Shown here one piece after another: positions 1 to 7,819 of a DNA stretch of 13,046 nt. Position 1 is the first letter of the stretch. Each line of letters starts with the position of its first letter. The stretch covers positions 1-13,046 of the forward strand of contig JABSSB010000027.1 of assembly GCA_013214715.1 (NCBI GenBank), read 5' to 3'. Origin of the DNA: Paracoccaceae bacterium. GTDB taxonomy: Bacteria; Pseudomonadota; Alphaproteobacteria; Rhodobacterales; Rhodobacteraceae. Made by a program: the position numbers and the translations under genes. Below the pieces are notes generated by a model. It was given only the letters and a program-made list of their open reading frames with translations. It did not search any database and was not told the origin of the DNA.

Positions 1-792
1 ATGACCGGGCCGTCCCGCAATGGTGCGGTGATCGCCGTTCAAGGGCTGGCCGGAGGCACGGGATCCACAACCTTTGCCACCAACCTCGCCTATGAGCTGG
101 CCAGCCTGCAAAAATCTGAACGTCCGATGGTATGCCTGTTGGATTTCGACTTTCAGATCGGCAGTGTCGCGACCTATCTCGATCTTAACCGCCACGACAC
201 CATTGGCGAATTGCTGGCAGATACTGAAGCTCTGGACGAAGACTCCTTTGTCTCGGCTTTGCAGGTCATTGACGACAAACTCAGTGTCATGACCTCGCCG
301 GCGGATATTATTCCACTGGATCTTGTCACACCCGAAGACGTTCAGCGCGTCATCGACATGGCTCGACACAAATATGATTACGTGCTGATCGACATGCCCA
401 CAACGCTGGTTCAATGGACCGAAACTGTCCTGACCAACGCGCATATCTTCTTTGCCGTCATCGAAATGGACATGCGGTCCGCTCAGAACGCCCTGAGGCT
501 AAAACGCGCTTTGCAGGCTGACAGCCTGCCTTTCGAAAAGCTGCGCTTTGTCATGAACCGGGCACCAAAATTCACTGATATGAACGGGAAGGCGCGGGTC
601 AAACGGCTTGCTGAAAGCCTTGGCGTCGAAATCAACGTAAACCTGCCCGATGGCGGGCGTGCCGTCCGCGACAGCGGTGATCACGGTCTGCCCCTGGCAG
701 ATACGGCCGCCAAGAACCCGCTGCGCAAGGAGATTTCTAAGATTGCCAAAGAAATCGACACCCTCGCGCAAGCCGATGAAGAAGCAGCCTGA
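1..792 (+). CDS. cpaE: CpaE/TadZ pilus localisation ATPase (5' end probably beyond window)
   Basis: MinD/ParA-like ATPase that in Tad systems places the pilus machine at the cell pole. The visible 263 residues are the ATPase domain. There is a deviant Walker A at residues 15-24 (GLAGGTGSTT), a switch-like LLDFDFQIGS with D48 and D50, and a Walker B-like YVLIDMP ending at D131. Both lysines of the classical ParA/MinD loop (KGGxGK) are replaced, by A17 and S22, which is seen in some CpaE proteins. Family members are usually about 400 residues with an N-terminal receiver-like domain. The ATG at base 1 is therefore probably an internal methionine in the linker and the gene is cut by the window edge, although a short form starting here cannot be excluded. 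It ends with TGA, 25 bp before cpaF, as first visible gene of the tad operon. Family confidence is high; the start is unresolved. Confidence 0.88.
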   Translation: MTGPSRNGAVIAVQGLAGGTGSTTFATNLAYELASLQKSERPMVCLLDFDFQIGSVATYLDLNRHDTIGELLADTEALDEDSFVSALQVIDDKLSVMTSPADIIPLDLVTPEDVQRVIDMARHKYDYVLIDMPTTLVQWTETVLTNAHIFFAVIEMDMRSAQNALRLKRALQADSLPFEKLRFVMNRAPKFTDMNGKARVKRLAESLGVEINVNLPDGGRAVRDSGDHGLPLADTAAKNPLRKEISKIAKEIDTLAQADEEAA

Positions 793-817
793 TTTGCGCA
801 AGACGAGGAGCTGAAGA

Positions 818-2233
818 ATGTTTTCAAAATACAAGAAGGCCCCTGCCGCCCCAGCCCAGCCTGTGCCGGGAGACATCGCGCCCGAAGCCATACGGGCGCC
901 ACAGACCACCGTAGCCAAAGCGCAGGATCCAGCCGCCGACCGCGAGCGCAGGCGCAAGGAACGCCTGTCGGAAATCAAGCTTGAGCTGCATCGCGAATTG
1001 CTCGAAGTGCTCAACCTCGCGGCCCTGGACAGAGCATCAGAGAGCGAGCTACGCACCGAGATCGGATTGATCGCCACCGAGGCCTTGCAATCGCGTAACA
1101 TTGCACTCAACCGCGAAGATCGCATCAAGCTCAATGATGAGCTGTATGATGAGGTGACCGGGCTTGGACCTTTGGAAACGCTGCTCAAGGATGACTCGGT
1201 CAACGATATTCTGGTCAACGGCCCCCGGCAGGTTTTCATCGAACGCGCGGGCAAGCTGGAACTGTCCAACGTGACCTTCCGCGACGAACGTCATTTGTTG
1301 CGCATCATCGACAAGATCGTGTCGGCTGTTGGTCGTCGTGTCGATGAATCCAACCCTTATGTCGACGCCCGTCTGGCAGACGGGTCGCGTTTCAACGCCA
1401 TGGTGCCGCCCATCGCGGTGGACGGATCGCTGGTGTCGATCCGGAAATTCAAAAAGGACAAGCTGGGTATTGATGATCTGGTCAAGTTCGGCGCCTTCAC
1501 AGATGAAATGGCGGCGTATCTGCAGGCTGCAGTCGCCACACGTCTCAATGTGATCGTGTCCGGCGGGACCGGCTCGGGGAAAACCACTACCCTGAACGCC
1601 CTCTCCTCTTTCATCGACAATGCCGAGCGTATTCTGACGATCGAGGACACCGCCGAACTTCAGCTTCAACAGACTCATGTGGGTCGGATGGAAAGCCGTC
1701 CCCCCAATGTGGAAGGCAAAGGCGAGGTCAGCCCCCGCGACTGTTTGAAAAACGCTCTGCGGATGCGCCCGGACCGCATCATCGTGGGCGAGACGCGCGG
1801 CGAGGAAGTGATCGACATGTTGCAAGCCATGAACACGGGTCACGACGGATCGATGACGACGATCCACGCCAACTCTGCCCGCGACGCGATCAGCCGTCTT
1901 GAGAACATGATCGCCATGGCGGGTATCGAAATGCCCATCAAGGCGGTGCGCTCGCAGATTGCATCGGCTGTGAACCTGATCGTCCAGGCCAGCCGTTTGC
2001 AGGATGGCTCCCGCCGCATGGTGTCGATCACTGAAATCACTGGGATGGAAGGTGACGTGATCTCCTTGCAGGAAATCTTTCGATATCAGCGTGTTGGCCT
2101 GACCCCAGACAATAAGATCATCGGACATTTCACCGCGACAGGCGTGCGGTCGAACTTTTCCGAACGGTTCAAGCAATGGGGCTACAACCTGCCAACGCAG
2201 ATTTATGAACCCACAAAGATGGAGATGCACTGA
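818..2233 (+). CDS. cpaF: CpaF/TadA secretion ATPase of the Tad pilus
   Basis: Cytoplasmic hexameric ATPase of the type II/IV secretion superfamily. It powers extension, and in some systems retraction, of the Flp pilus through TadB/TadC. The product is 471 residues, normal for the family. Residues 1-40 form a Pro/Ala-rich, probably disordered tail. The core carries Walker A GGTGSGKT (249-256, K255), an Asp box around E276-D277 (LTIEDTAELQL), a Walker B region RIIVGETRGEE (320-330, E325) and a His box with H342 and H350 (TGHDGSMTTIHAN). All key residues are present. The start is supported by GAGGAG at 805-810, 7 bp upstream of the ATG. Its TGA overlaps the tadB ATG by one base (TGATG), which suggests coupled translation. 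Confidence 0.97.
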   Translation: MFSKYKKAPAAPAQPVPGDIAPEAIRAPQTTVAKAQDPAADRERRRKERLSEIKLELHRELLEVLNLAALDRASESELRTEIGLIATEALQSRNIALNREDRIKLNDELYDEVTGLGPLETLLKDDSVNDILVNGPRQVFIERAGKLELSNVTFRDERHLLRIIDKIVSAVGRRVDESNPYVDARLADGSRFNAMVPPIAVDGSLVSIRKFKKDKLGIDDLVKFGAFTDEMAAYLQAAVATRLNVIVSGGTGSGKTTTLNALSSFIDNAERILTIEDTAELQLQQTHVGRMESRPPNVEGKGEVSPRDCLKNALRMRPDRIIVGETRGEEVIDMLQAMNTGHDGSMTTIHANSARDAISRLENMIAMAGIEMPIKAVRSQIASAVNLIVQASRLQDGSRRMVSITEITGMEGDVISLQEIFRYQRVGLTPDNKIIGHFTATGVRSNFSERFKQWGYNLPTQIYEPTKMEMH

Positions 2234-3201
2234 TGCAGATTGGCATCGAGCCCCTGATCTATGCCGCCGTCTTCGGCGGCACCTTCCTCTTGATCCAGGG
2301 CATCTACTTTGTGGCCTTCGGAAAAACCATCACGCTGGACCGCCGTGTGAATCGGCGGCTGCAGATGCTAGAAAAGGGCTCGAACCGGGAAGAAGTGCTA
2401 GAACAGCTTCGCAAGGAGATGAGTCAGCACCTCAACTCGCAAAAAATCCCGCTTTATTCCCTGTTGGCCGAAAAAGCCCAGAAAGCGGCGGTGCCATTTT
2501 CGCCGCAGCAGCTGATCTTGCTGATCATTGTGGCAGCGATAGCTGCCTTTGTTGGGTTGACGATTGGCACGTCTGCCGGATTGCCCTTGCGGATCGCGCT
2601 GTCGGTGCTGGCCGGTGTCGGCGGCGTTTACACCTGGGTCAATGGCAAAGCCAAGAAACGCCTTGCCGCGATCGAAGAGCAACTGCCCGATGCAGTGGAT
2701 CTCATGGTGCGGTCCTTGCGCGTAGGGCATCCGTTTTCTTCGGCGATTCAGATGGTTGCGCAAGAAGTCGAAGATCCCATTGCAACCGAATTTGGCATCA
2801 TCGCTGATGAAAGCACCTATGGCCGCGAAGTGGGCGATGCGCTCAAGGAAATGGCTGAGCGTCTGGATATGCAGGACATGCGCTTTCTGGCGGTGGCCGT
2901 AACGATCCAGCAGCAATCCGGCGGCAATCTAGCTGAAATTCTGGCCGGACTGTCCAAAGTGATCCGCTCCCGCTTCCGCCTGTTCCGCAGGGTCAAGGCC
3001 ATCACCGCCGAAGCGCAATGGTCGGGAAAATTCCTATCGGCCTTCCCGCTGGTCTGTTTGCTGGTAATCATGATCTTTTCGCCAAACTATTACGACGAAG
3101 TCATCGACCACCCGTGGTTCATTCCGCTGTGCTTTTTCGTCGGCATCATGCTCACGTTGAACATCATCGTGATGCGCGTGCTCACCAACATCAAAGTGTG
3201 A
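2233..3201 (+). CDS. tadB: TadB inner-membrane platform protein (T2SSF domain)
   Basis: One of the two GspF/PilC-like membrane proteins on which the CpaF ATPase acts during Flp pilus assembly. The product is 322 residues. Hydrophobic segments lie at about 8-29, 93-113, 117-135, 267-283 and 295-316. The cytoplasmic T2SSF domain spans about 151-283, beginning with EEQLPDAVDLMVRSLRVGH and including a QQQSGGNLAEIL motif near 226-237, typical of this domain. The N-terminal anchor followed by a charged stretch (30-70) fits TadB rather than GspF, which carries two T2SSF domains. The start overlaps the cpaF stop by one base and has GGAG at 2221-2224. The gene is followed after 10 bp by tadC, its expected partner. 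Confidence 0.95.
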   Translation: MQIGIEPLIYAAVFGGTFLLIQGIYFVAFGKTITLDRRVNRRLQMLEKGSNREEVLEQLRKEMSQHLNSQKIPLYSLLAEKAQKAAVPFSPQQLILLIIVAAIAAFVGLTIGTSAGLPLRIALSVLAGVGGVYTWVNGKAKKRLAAIEEQLPDAVDLMVRSLRVGHPFSSAIQMVAQEVEDPIATEFGIIADESTYGREVGDALKEMAERLDMQDMRFLAVAVTIQQQSGGNLAEILAGLSKVIRSRFRLFRRVKAITAEAQWSGKFLSAFPLVCLLVIMIFSPNYYDEVIDHPWFIPLCFFVGIMLTLNIIVMRVLTNIKV

Positions 3202-3211
3202 GGAAAGCGAC

Positions 3212-4189
3212 ATGGAACTTCTGCAGCAACTCAATGACATCTTCTCGCAACAGCTGGGCGAATTCGGCCTGCTGATCATTCTGGGTGGTCTGGGTCTGGT
3301 GATGATCCTTGGTGTCTTGCCGCTGATGCTCAATCATCGCGAAGACCCGATGAAAAAGTTCCAGCGCGACGTCAAATCCAACGCGACCCCGCGCAAATCG
3401 AAGAAAGACCGCCTTCGCAATGATGGTGGTGTGGCTGCACAGCTCGACAAATTCGCCAGCTATCTTGAGCCCAACAACAAAGACGAATTGTCGGCCATGC
3501 AGCTCAAGATGCGCCAGGCCGGCTATTTGGCGCCCGATAGTGTGCGGGTCTTCCATTTTGCGCAATTCGCGCTGGCCTTGCTGGGTCTGGGGCTGGGTTT
3601 TGTCTATGTGACCTTCATCGACCCCGAAATCGCCGACGATCAGACCACGATGCTCGGATATCTTTTCGGACCGGGCGTTGTGGGCTATTTGCTGCCGAAA
3701 TACTGGATCACCCGCCGTGTAGAAGAACGCAAGCAAGCCATCGAAGAGGCGTTTCCAGATTCGCTCGATATGCTGCTGGTCTGTGTCGAAGCCGGGCAAT
3801 CCCTTGAACAATCCATCGTGCGCGTCTCGGCTGAATTGCGGGCCTCTTATGCTGAACTGGCGCAGGAATACGACATCGTCGCTTATGAACTGAAGGCCGG
3901 TAAAGACAAGGATCGGGTTCTGCGCGACATGGGTACGCGCTGTGGCGTGCAAGATATCAGCGCCTTTGTGACGGTTCTGATCCAGTCTGCCACCTTTGGC
4001 ACGTCAATCGCCGAAGCACTGCGGGTCTATGCCAGCGAAATGCGCGACAAGCGCGTGATGAGGGCCGAAGAAAAAGCCAACAAACTGCCGACCAAAATGA
4101 CACTGACCACCATGATGTTCACCGTGCCGCCACTGCTGGTGATCCTCGTGGGACCGTCGTTCAAAGCCATCTCAAGCTTTGGCGGCTAA
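3212..4189 (+). CDS. tadC: TadC inner-membrane platform protein (T2SSF domain)
   Basis: Second platform protein of the Tad pilus, predicted to pair with TadB. The product is 325 residues. Membrane segments lie at about 18-40, 113-135, 147-164 and 298-314. The single T2SSF domain (about 180-312) begins FPDSLDMLLVCVEAGQSLEQ and contains QSATFGTSIAEALRVYASEM near 258-277, a pattern typical of TadC. Residues 45-70 are strongly basic and likely cytoplasmic. The ribosome site AGGAAAG begins on the last base of the tadB stop, 5 bp before the ATG. The gene ends in TAA, followed at once by the AAGGGGG that serves the next gene. Confidence 0.95.
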   Translation: MELLQQLNDIFSQQLGEFGLLIILGGLGLVMILGVLPLMLNHREDPMKKFQRDVKSNATPRKSKKDRLRNDGGVAAQLDKFASYLEPNNKDELSAMQLKMRQAGYLAPDSVRVFHFAQFALALLGLGLGFVYVTFIDPEIADDQTTMLGYLFGPGVVGYLLPKYWITRRVEERKQAIEEAFPDSLDMLLVCVEAGQSLEQSIVRVSAELRASYAELAQEYDIVAYELKAGKDKDRVLRDMGTRCGVQDISAFVTVLIQSATFGTSIAEALRVYASEMRDKRVMRAEEKANKLPTKMTLTTMMFTVPPLLVILVGPSFKAISSFGG

Positions 4190-4205
4190 AAAGGGGGAAA
4201 CCACC

Positions 4206-4973
4206 ATGACCGAACCTCGCACAAACTGCGGATCCGGCGCTCGCTACCGCACCGTTTGCGCGGTCGCGGTGGCTGCGCTTTTGACCGCCTGCGCAGCACA
4301 GACGACAGATCCGCTTGGGGAGCTGGCGCCAACCGAGCCAGGCGTGGATGTCTCACGCTCGGCCACAACAAGCGGACTTGATGTCGGCGCACAACTGATG
4401 GCCGCCGGGGAATATGAGCTGGCCATAGATGCCTTCAACCGCGCTGCGGTTGAAGAAGGGATCTCCCCCGATGTGCTGGTTGCTCTGGGCGGGGCAAATC
4501 TGGGTTTGGGCCGGTTGGGACAGGCAGAGGACCTGTTTCGGCGCGCTGTCGATCTTGATGATCGTTGGCCGGAACCCTGGAATAATCTGGGTGTCGTGAT
4601 GATGGAGCGCAATCAACATGCGCGTGCCGTTCAGATGTTCCGCCGGGCCTATGCGCTTGACGGAGGCGACAGCGACGTGATCCGCGCCAATCTGCAACTG
4701 GCAGAAACCCGTCTGGCCGAAGCTATCCCGGTGGACAATCCCAGCACGTTGCGCGTTGTGCGGCAGGGCAAAGGCAATGTCCGGCTGTCGCGCCCCGGAG
4801 AGGAACCCTCCCTGCCCGAGCCCGCCTGGCGTCTGGCTGAAACAGGTCGTACCGCTCCAGGCCGGCCTGTGCTGCCCGGAGCCGACAGCGCTCCCGAAGT
4901 AGCCACAGGTGTTCTGTCAGATCTTAGCCTGCCGGTTCTCACAAGTGCCCGCATTGAACCATCCGTCGAATAG
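4206..4973 (+). CDS. tadD: TPR lipoprotein, TadD-like (first of two)
   Basis: Predicted lipoprotein pilotin or assembly factor of the Tad system, 255 residues. A signal sequence ends in the lipobox LLTAC with lipidated C29. About three tetratricopeptide repeats follow (58-85, 88-121, 122-155), including a GLGRLGQAEDLFRRAVDLD helix pair and a WNNLGVVM motif. The tail from 165 is Pro-rich and low in order. TadD proteins usually help the secretin assemble at the outer membrane; that role is inferred from family and position. I chose the ATG at 4206 because AAGGGGGAA (4191-4199) sits just upstream. An ATG at 4179 is in frame but lies inside tadC and would put an odd charged stretch before the signal peptide. 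Next gene follows after 11 bp. Confidence 0.88.
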   Translation: MTEPRTNCGSGARYRTVCAVAVAALLTACAAQTTDPLGELAPTEPGVDVSRSATTSGLDVGAQLMAAGEYELAIDAFNRAAVEEGISPDVLVALGGANLGLGRLGQAEDLFRRAVDLDDRWPEPWNNLGVVMMERNQHARAVQMFRRAYALDGGDSDVIRANLQLAETRLAEAIPVDNPSTLRVVRQGKGNVRLSRPGEEPSLPEPAWRLAETGRTAPGRPVLPGADSAPEVATGVLSDLSLPVLTSARIEPSVE

Positions 4974-4984
4974 GAGAGACTAAA

Positions 4985-5836
4985 ATGCGCCCGATATCCC
5001 GGTTCTTGTTTCTGTCTGTCGCGACTGTGGCCCTGACGGCCTGCGAGAAGGAAATCGACAAGGAAGCGATTGACCGCAGCTTTACCTCGGTCAATGTGAT
5101 CGATGAATCGAACCTCAATGACGTAATGCTGCGCGTGGCCGATCCCGATGATGCCGTGTCCTATTTCAAACGCGCTCTGACCCAAAGCCCTGGTCGGGCT
5201 GATCTGCAGCGCGGCCTGGCGGAGTCGCTGACCCGTGCGCGGCGCAACACCGAAGCTGCGGCTGCCTGGAAGACGCTTATTGCCAGCGGCGCCGCAACGA
5301 ACACAGACCGCGTCGCTTACGCGGATTCTTTGGTCAGGGCGGGCAACTGGTCCAAAGCACAAGAGATATTGGCCACGGTGCCGCCGACCTATGAAAGCTT
5401 CAATCGCTACAGACTTGAAGCCATGATCGCTGACGTAAACCGCGACTGGGCTCGGGCGGACAGTTTTTATGAAACCGCTTTGGGACTGACCGTGGCGCCT
5501 GCCGGGGTGATGAACAACTGGGGCTATTCCAAGCTGACGCGCGGGGATTACTCAGGCGCGGAACGCTTGTTTGCAGATGCCATCCGGCAAGACACAACGC
5601 TCTTTACCGCCAAGAACAACATCGTTCTGGCGCGCGGGGCACAGCGGAATTACACCTTGCCGGTGGTGCCCATGACACAGGTGGAACGGGCCAAGCTGCT
5701 GCATACGATGGGTCTGGCGGCGGTCAAGCAGGGCGATGTCGAGATTGGCACCGAATTGATGCGCGATGCGATCGAAACCCATCCTCAGTATTTCGATGAG
5801 GCGGTCCGGTCGCTCAGGGCGTTGGAAAAGGCCTAA
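4985..5836 (+). CDS. TPR lipoprotein, TadD-like (second of two)
   Basis: Second TPR lipoprotein of the operon, 283 residues. The signal peptide ends in VALTAC with C20 as the lipidated residue, and residue 21 is Glu, so outer-membrane sorting is likely. TPR-like helical repeats run from about 53 to 270. They include DDAVSYFKRALTQSPG (55-70), AEILATVP-type turns around 125-134, and NNWGYSKLTRGDYSGAERLF (177-196), which resembles the NNLGY motif common in TadD proteins. It shares architecture but little obvious sequence with the gene before it. AGGAGAG overlaps the upstream TAG stop and lies 6 bp before the ATG. Either of the two could be the functional TadD; this one has the more typical NNWGY motif, so the symbol is left open. 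Confidence 0.85.
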   Translation: MRPISRFLFLSVATVALTACEKEIDKEAIDRSFTSVNVIDESNLNDVMLRVADPDDAVSYFKRALTQSPGRADLQRGLAESLTRARRNTEAAAAWKTLIASGAATNTDRVAYADSLVRAGNWSKAQEILATVPPTYESFNRYRLEAMIADVNRDWARADSFYETALGLTVAPAGVMNNWGYSKLTRGDYSGAERLFADAIRQDTTLFTAKNNIVLARGAQRNYTLPVVPMTQVERAKLLHTMGLAAVKQGDVEIGTELMRDAIETHPQYFDEAVRSLRALEKA

Positions 5837-5842
5837 GTCAGC

Positions 5843-6349
5843 ATGATCTACCTGCCTGCTCCAGTTGCTCTTGGCTTTCTGCCACTGGTCGTTCCGATCT
5901 GTCTTTATGTGATCTGGACCGATCTGAGCCAGATGCGCATCCGCAACCATGCGGTTCTGGCGCTGGCGCTTGGATTTGTGCTCTTGGGCCCGCTTTTGAT
6001 GAGCTGGCAGGATTGGGGCTGGGGGCTGGCCCGCCTGGGCGTGATGCTGCTGGCGGCCATGCTATTCATGGCGCGCCGCGTGATGGGGGGCGGCGATGCC
6101 AAGTTTCTGGCCGCCGCGGCACCGTTCATCTGGCCCGGTGACATCCCGGTGATCGTGTTGCTTTTGGCGTCAGCATTGTTGGGCGGGTTCGCCGCACACC
6201 GGATGGCCCGGACAACGGCGCTGCGTACGCTGGCGCCGGACTGGCGCAGCTGGCATCACAGCAAGTTTCCGATGGGGCTAAGCCTTGGCTTTGCCCTGAT
6301 CCTCTATCTGGTGCTGGCGGCCCTGCATGGGCCGGGCAGCCCCGTCTGA
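5843..6349 (+). CDS. cpaA: TadV/CpaA-type prepilin peptidase (A24 aspartic protease)
   Basis: Membrane-embedded aspartic protease that cleaves the leader of Flp pilin and the pseudopilins TadE/TadF at the cytoplasmic face. At 168 residues it is of the short TadV/CpaA type, lacking the N-terminal methylase domain of PilD. Both catalytic aspartates are visible: D27 in WTDLSQMRIRN and D85 in the GGGDAKF motif (82-88). Hydrophobic segments lie at about 8-25, 37-54, 62-76, 97-115 and 142-160. A KFPMGLSLGF stretch near 138-147 matches the conserved C-terminal segment of the family. The gene starts 6 bp after the preceding stop with no strong ribosome site, so translational coupling is likely. Its substrates are not encoded in the window. 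Confidence 0.92.
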   Translation: MIYLPAPVALGFLPLVVPICLYVIWTDLSQMRIRNHAVLALALGFVLLGPLLMSWQDWGWGLARLGVMLLAAMLFMARRVMGGGDAKFLAAAAPFIWPGDIPVIVLLLASALLGGFAAHRMARTTALRTLAPDWRSWHHSKFPMGLSLGFALILYLVLAALHGPGSPV

Positions 6350-6367
6350 GCCGGAGGGCCGCAGATC

Positions 6368-7675
6368 ATGAACATGCAGACCACCACTGTTACCGCCCCC
6401 CCGCCCCCGCGCGGAATGGAGCAGATGAAGCTCCCACTGGTGATGATGCGGGACATCCTGCTCAAGACGATGTTCCGCAAGAACGCCGAGACCGTCACCG
6501 AACTCTCTGAGGCCGTTTGCCTGCCCTCGTCCGTTACCCAGGAACTGATCGACATGGTTCGCGACCAGCGACTGCTGGAGGCCACCGGAACGCTCAACGC
6601 CAATAGCGGCAATGAGATGGGCTATCAGCTGACCGATGCCGGGAAGGCCCGCGCGCTGGACGCTTTGGCACAGTCGGAGTATTTCGGCGCTATGCCTGTC
6701 CCGCTTGAGGTCTATCAGGAACAGGTCAAACGTCAGTCGATCCGCAATATTCAGGTCACGCGTAACCAGCTGACCAATGCGATGGGCCATCTGATCCTGC
6801 CGCCCAAACTGCTTGATCAGTTGGGTCCGGCGGTCAGCGCGGGCCGGTCGATCCTGATGTATGGCCCGCCAGGCAACGGGAAATCCTCGATTTCAAACGG
6901 TGTGCGCGACGCGCTGGGGGACCAGATCTATGTCCCGCGCGCGATCGAGTATTCAGGGCAGGTGATCACGGTATACGACCCGATTGTGCATACCGCAATC
7001 GAACAGGAAGCCGATGACCCCAACGCCCTGCGCAAACTGCGCCGGTTTGACGAACGCTATGTGATGTGCGAACGCCCAACGGTGATCACGGGGGGTGAAT
7101 TGACGTTGGGGATGCTGGATCTGGTTTATAACCCGACGGCGCGAACCTATCAGGCGCCTTTGCAGCTGAAAGCCACAGGCGGTGTCTTTATCGTGGACGA
7201 CCTTGGCCGGCAGGAAGACCCGCCTCAGGCCCTGATCAACCGCTGGATCGTGCCGCTAGAAGAAAGCAAGGACATCTTGGCGCTGCAATCTGGTGAAAAG
7301 TTTGAAGTGCCGTTTGACACGCTGGTCATATTCTCCACCAACTTCCATCCCAATGCCATTTTCGACCAGGCGGCGTTGCGGCGGATTTTCTACAAGATTA
7401 AAATCGATGGTCCGGATCAGGAAGGCTATCTGAAAATCTTTGCGCTGGTGGCCAAGAAGAAGGGCATGCCCCTGAACGAACCTGCGCTGCTGCACCTTCT
7501 GCGCAAGAAATACCCGCAGATTGGCAATGTATATGCCAATTACCAGCCTGTTTTCCTGATCGATCAGATGATGGCGATCTGCGATTTCGAAGGCATCCCC
7601 TATCAGATGACCCCTGATCTGGTCGATCGTGCTTGGGACAACATGTTTGTCCAAGACGAAGAAATCGTCCGGTAA
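6368..7675 (+). CDS. AAA+ ATPase with N-terminal winged-helix-like region, tad-linked
   Basis: Uncharacterised ATPase of 435 residues. Residues 25-105 read like a winged-helix domain: helices around ETVTELSEAV and SSVTQELIDMVRDQRLLEA, then a GYQLTDAGKARAL wing. The AAA+ core follows, with Walker A GPPGNGKSS (166-174, K172), Walker B VFIVDDLG (D277-D278), sensor-1 asparagine in FSTN (N325) and a probable arginine finger in ALRRI (R338/R339). The DQAALRRIFYKIKI arrangement recalls MoxR-like and related bacterial AAA+ proteins. No signal peptide or membrane segment is seen. GGAGGG at 6353-6358 supports the ATG; it lies 18 bp after the prepilin peptidase, so it is probably the last gene of the tad operon. 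It is distinct from CpaF and CpaE. A role in pilus control or assembly is inferred from position only. Confidence 0.85.
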   Translation: MNMQTTTVTAPPPPRGMEQMKLPLVMMRDILLKTMFRKNAETVTELSEAVCLPSSVTQELIDMVRDQRLLEATGTLNANSGNEMGYQLTDAGKARALDALAQSEYFGAMPVPLEVYQEQVKRQSIRNIQVTRNQLTNAMGHLILPPKLLDQLGPAVSAGRSILMYGPPGNGKSSISNGVRDALGDQIYVPRAIEYSGQVITVYDPIVHTAIEQEADDPNALRKLRRFDERYVMCERPTVITGGELTLGMLDLVYNPTARTYQAPLQLKATGGVFIVDDLGRQEDPPQALINRWIVPLEESKDILALQSGEKFEVPFDTLVIFSTNFHPNAIFDQAALRRIFYKIKIDGPDQEGYLKIFALVAKKKGMPLNEPALLHLLRKKYPQIGNVYANYQPVFLIDQMMAICDFEGIPYQMTPDLVDRAWDNMFVQDEEIVR

Positions 7676-7699
7676 AACAGTCTCTCCTGCGCTGTGACA

Positions 7700-7717
7700 A
7701 GGGCCCTTCCGGGCCCT
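7700..7717 (+). terminator. Hairpin after the tad operon, possible terminator
   Basis: A perfect 7-bp inverted repeat, AGGGCCC / GGGCCCT, with a 4-base TTCC loop, begins 24 bp after the stop of the ATPase gene. No run of T follows, so this is not a textbook intrinsic terminator. Such T-poor hairpins are common at operon ends in GC-rich alphaproteobacteria. It lies upstream of pdeM and would separate that gene from the pilus operon. Confidence 0.5.
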
Positions 7718-7738
7718 ACAACCGCTTTGGGCCGGGCG

Positions 7739-7775
7739 CCGCGCCCTGCGGTTGCGGCGCGGTCGCGCAGGGTGT
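7739..7775 (+). other. Two overlapping, mutually exclusive GC-rich stems before pdeM
   Basis: CCGCGCC (7739-7745) pairs perfectly with GGCGCGG (7756-7762). CCCTGCG (7744-7750) pairs perfectly with CGCAGGG (7766-7772), and three further pairs including two G-U extend this outward to 7741/7775. The stems share bases 7744-7745, so only one can form at a time. The region sits 45-81 bp before the chosen pdeM start and could be leader RNA structure. Chance is a real alternative in such GC-rich sequence. Confidence 0.35.
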
Positions 7776-7819
7776 CAGAACGGGTTGAACTTAACGTGAA
7801 CATCCGATTGACTGCAGGC

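Noticed and set aside
1049..2230. A 393-codon open frame on the minus strand
   Set aside because: Antisense to cpaF, whose motifs are complete; the translated product is a His-rich shadow with no known motif.
4179..4205. Upstream ATG for the first TPR lipoprotein
   Set aside because: It lies inside tadC and places the only good ribosome site inside the coding region; the ATG at 4206 gives a proper signal peptide.
7694..7819. A 42-codon N-terminal extension of pdeM
   Set aside because: It is Arg/Pro/Ala-rich, runs through the hairpin region, and the family begins near the ATG at 7820.
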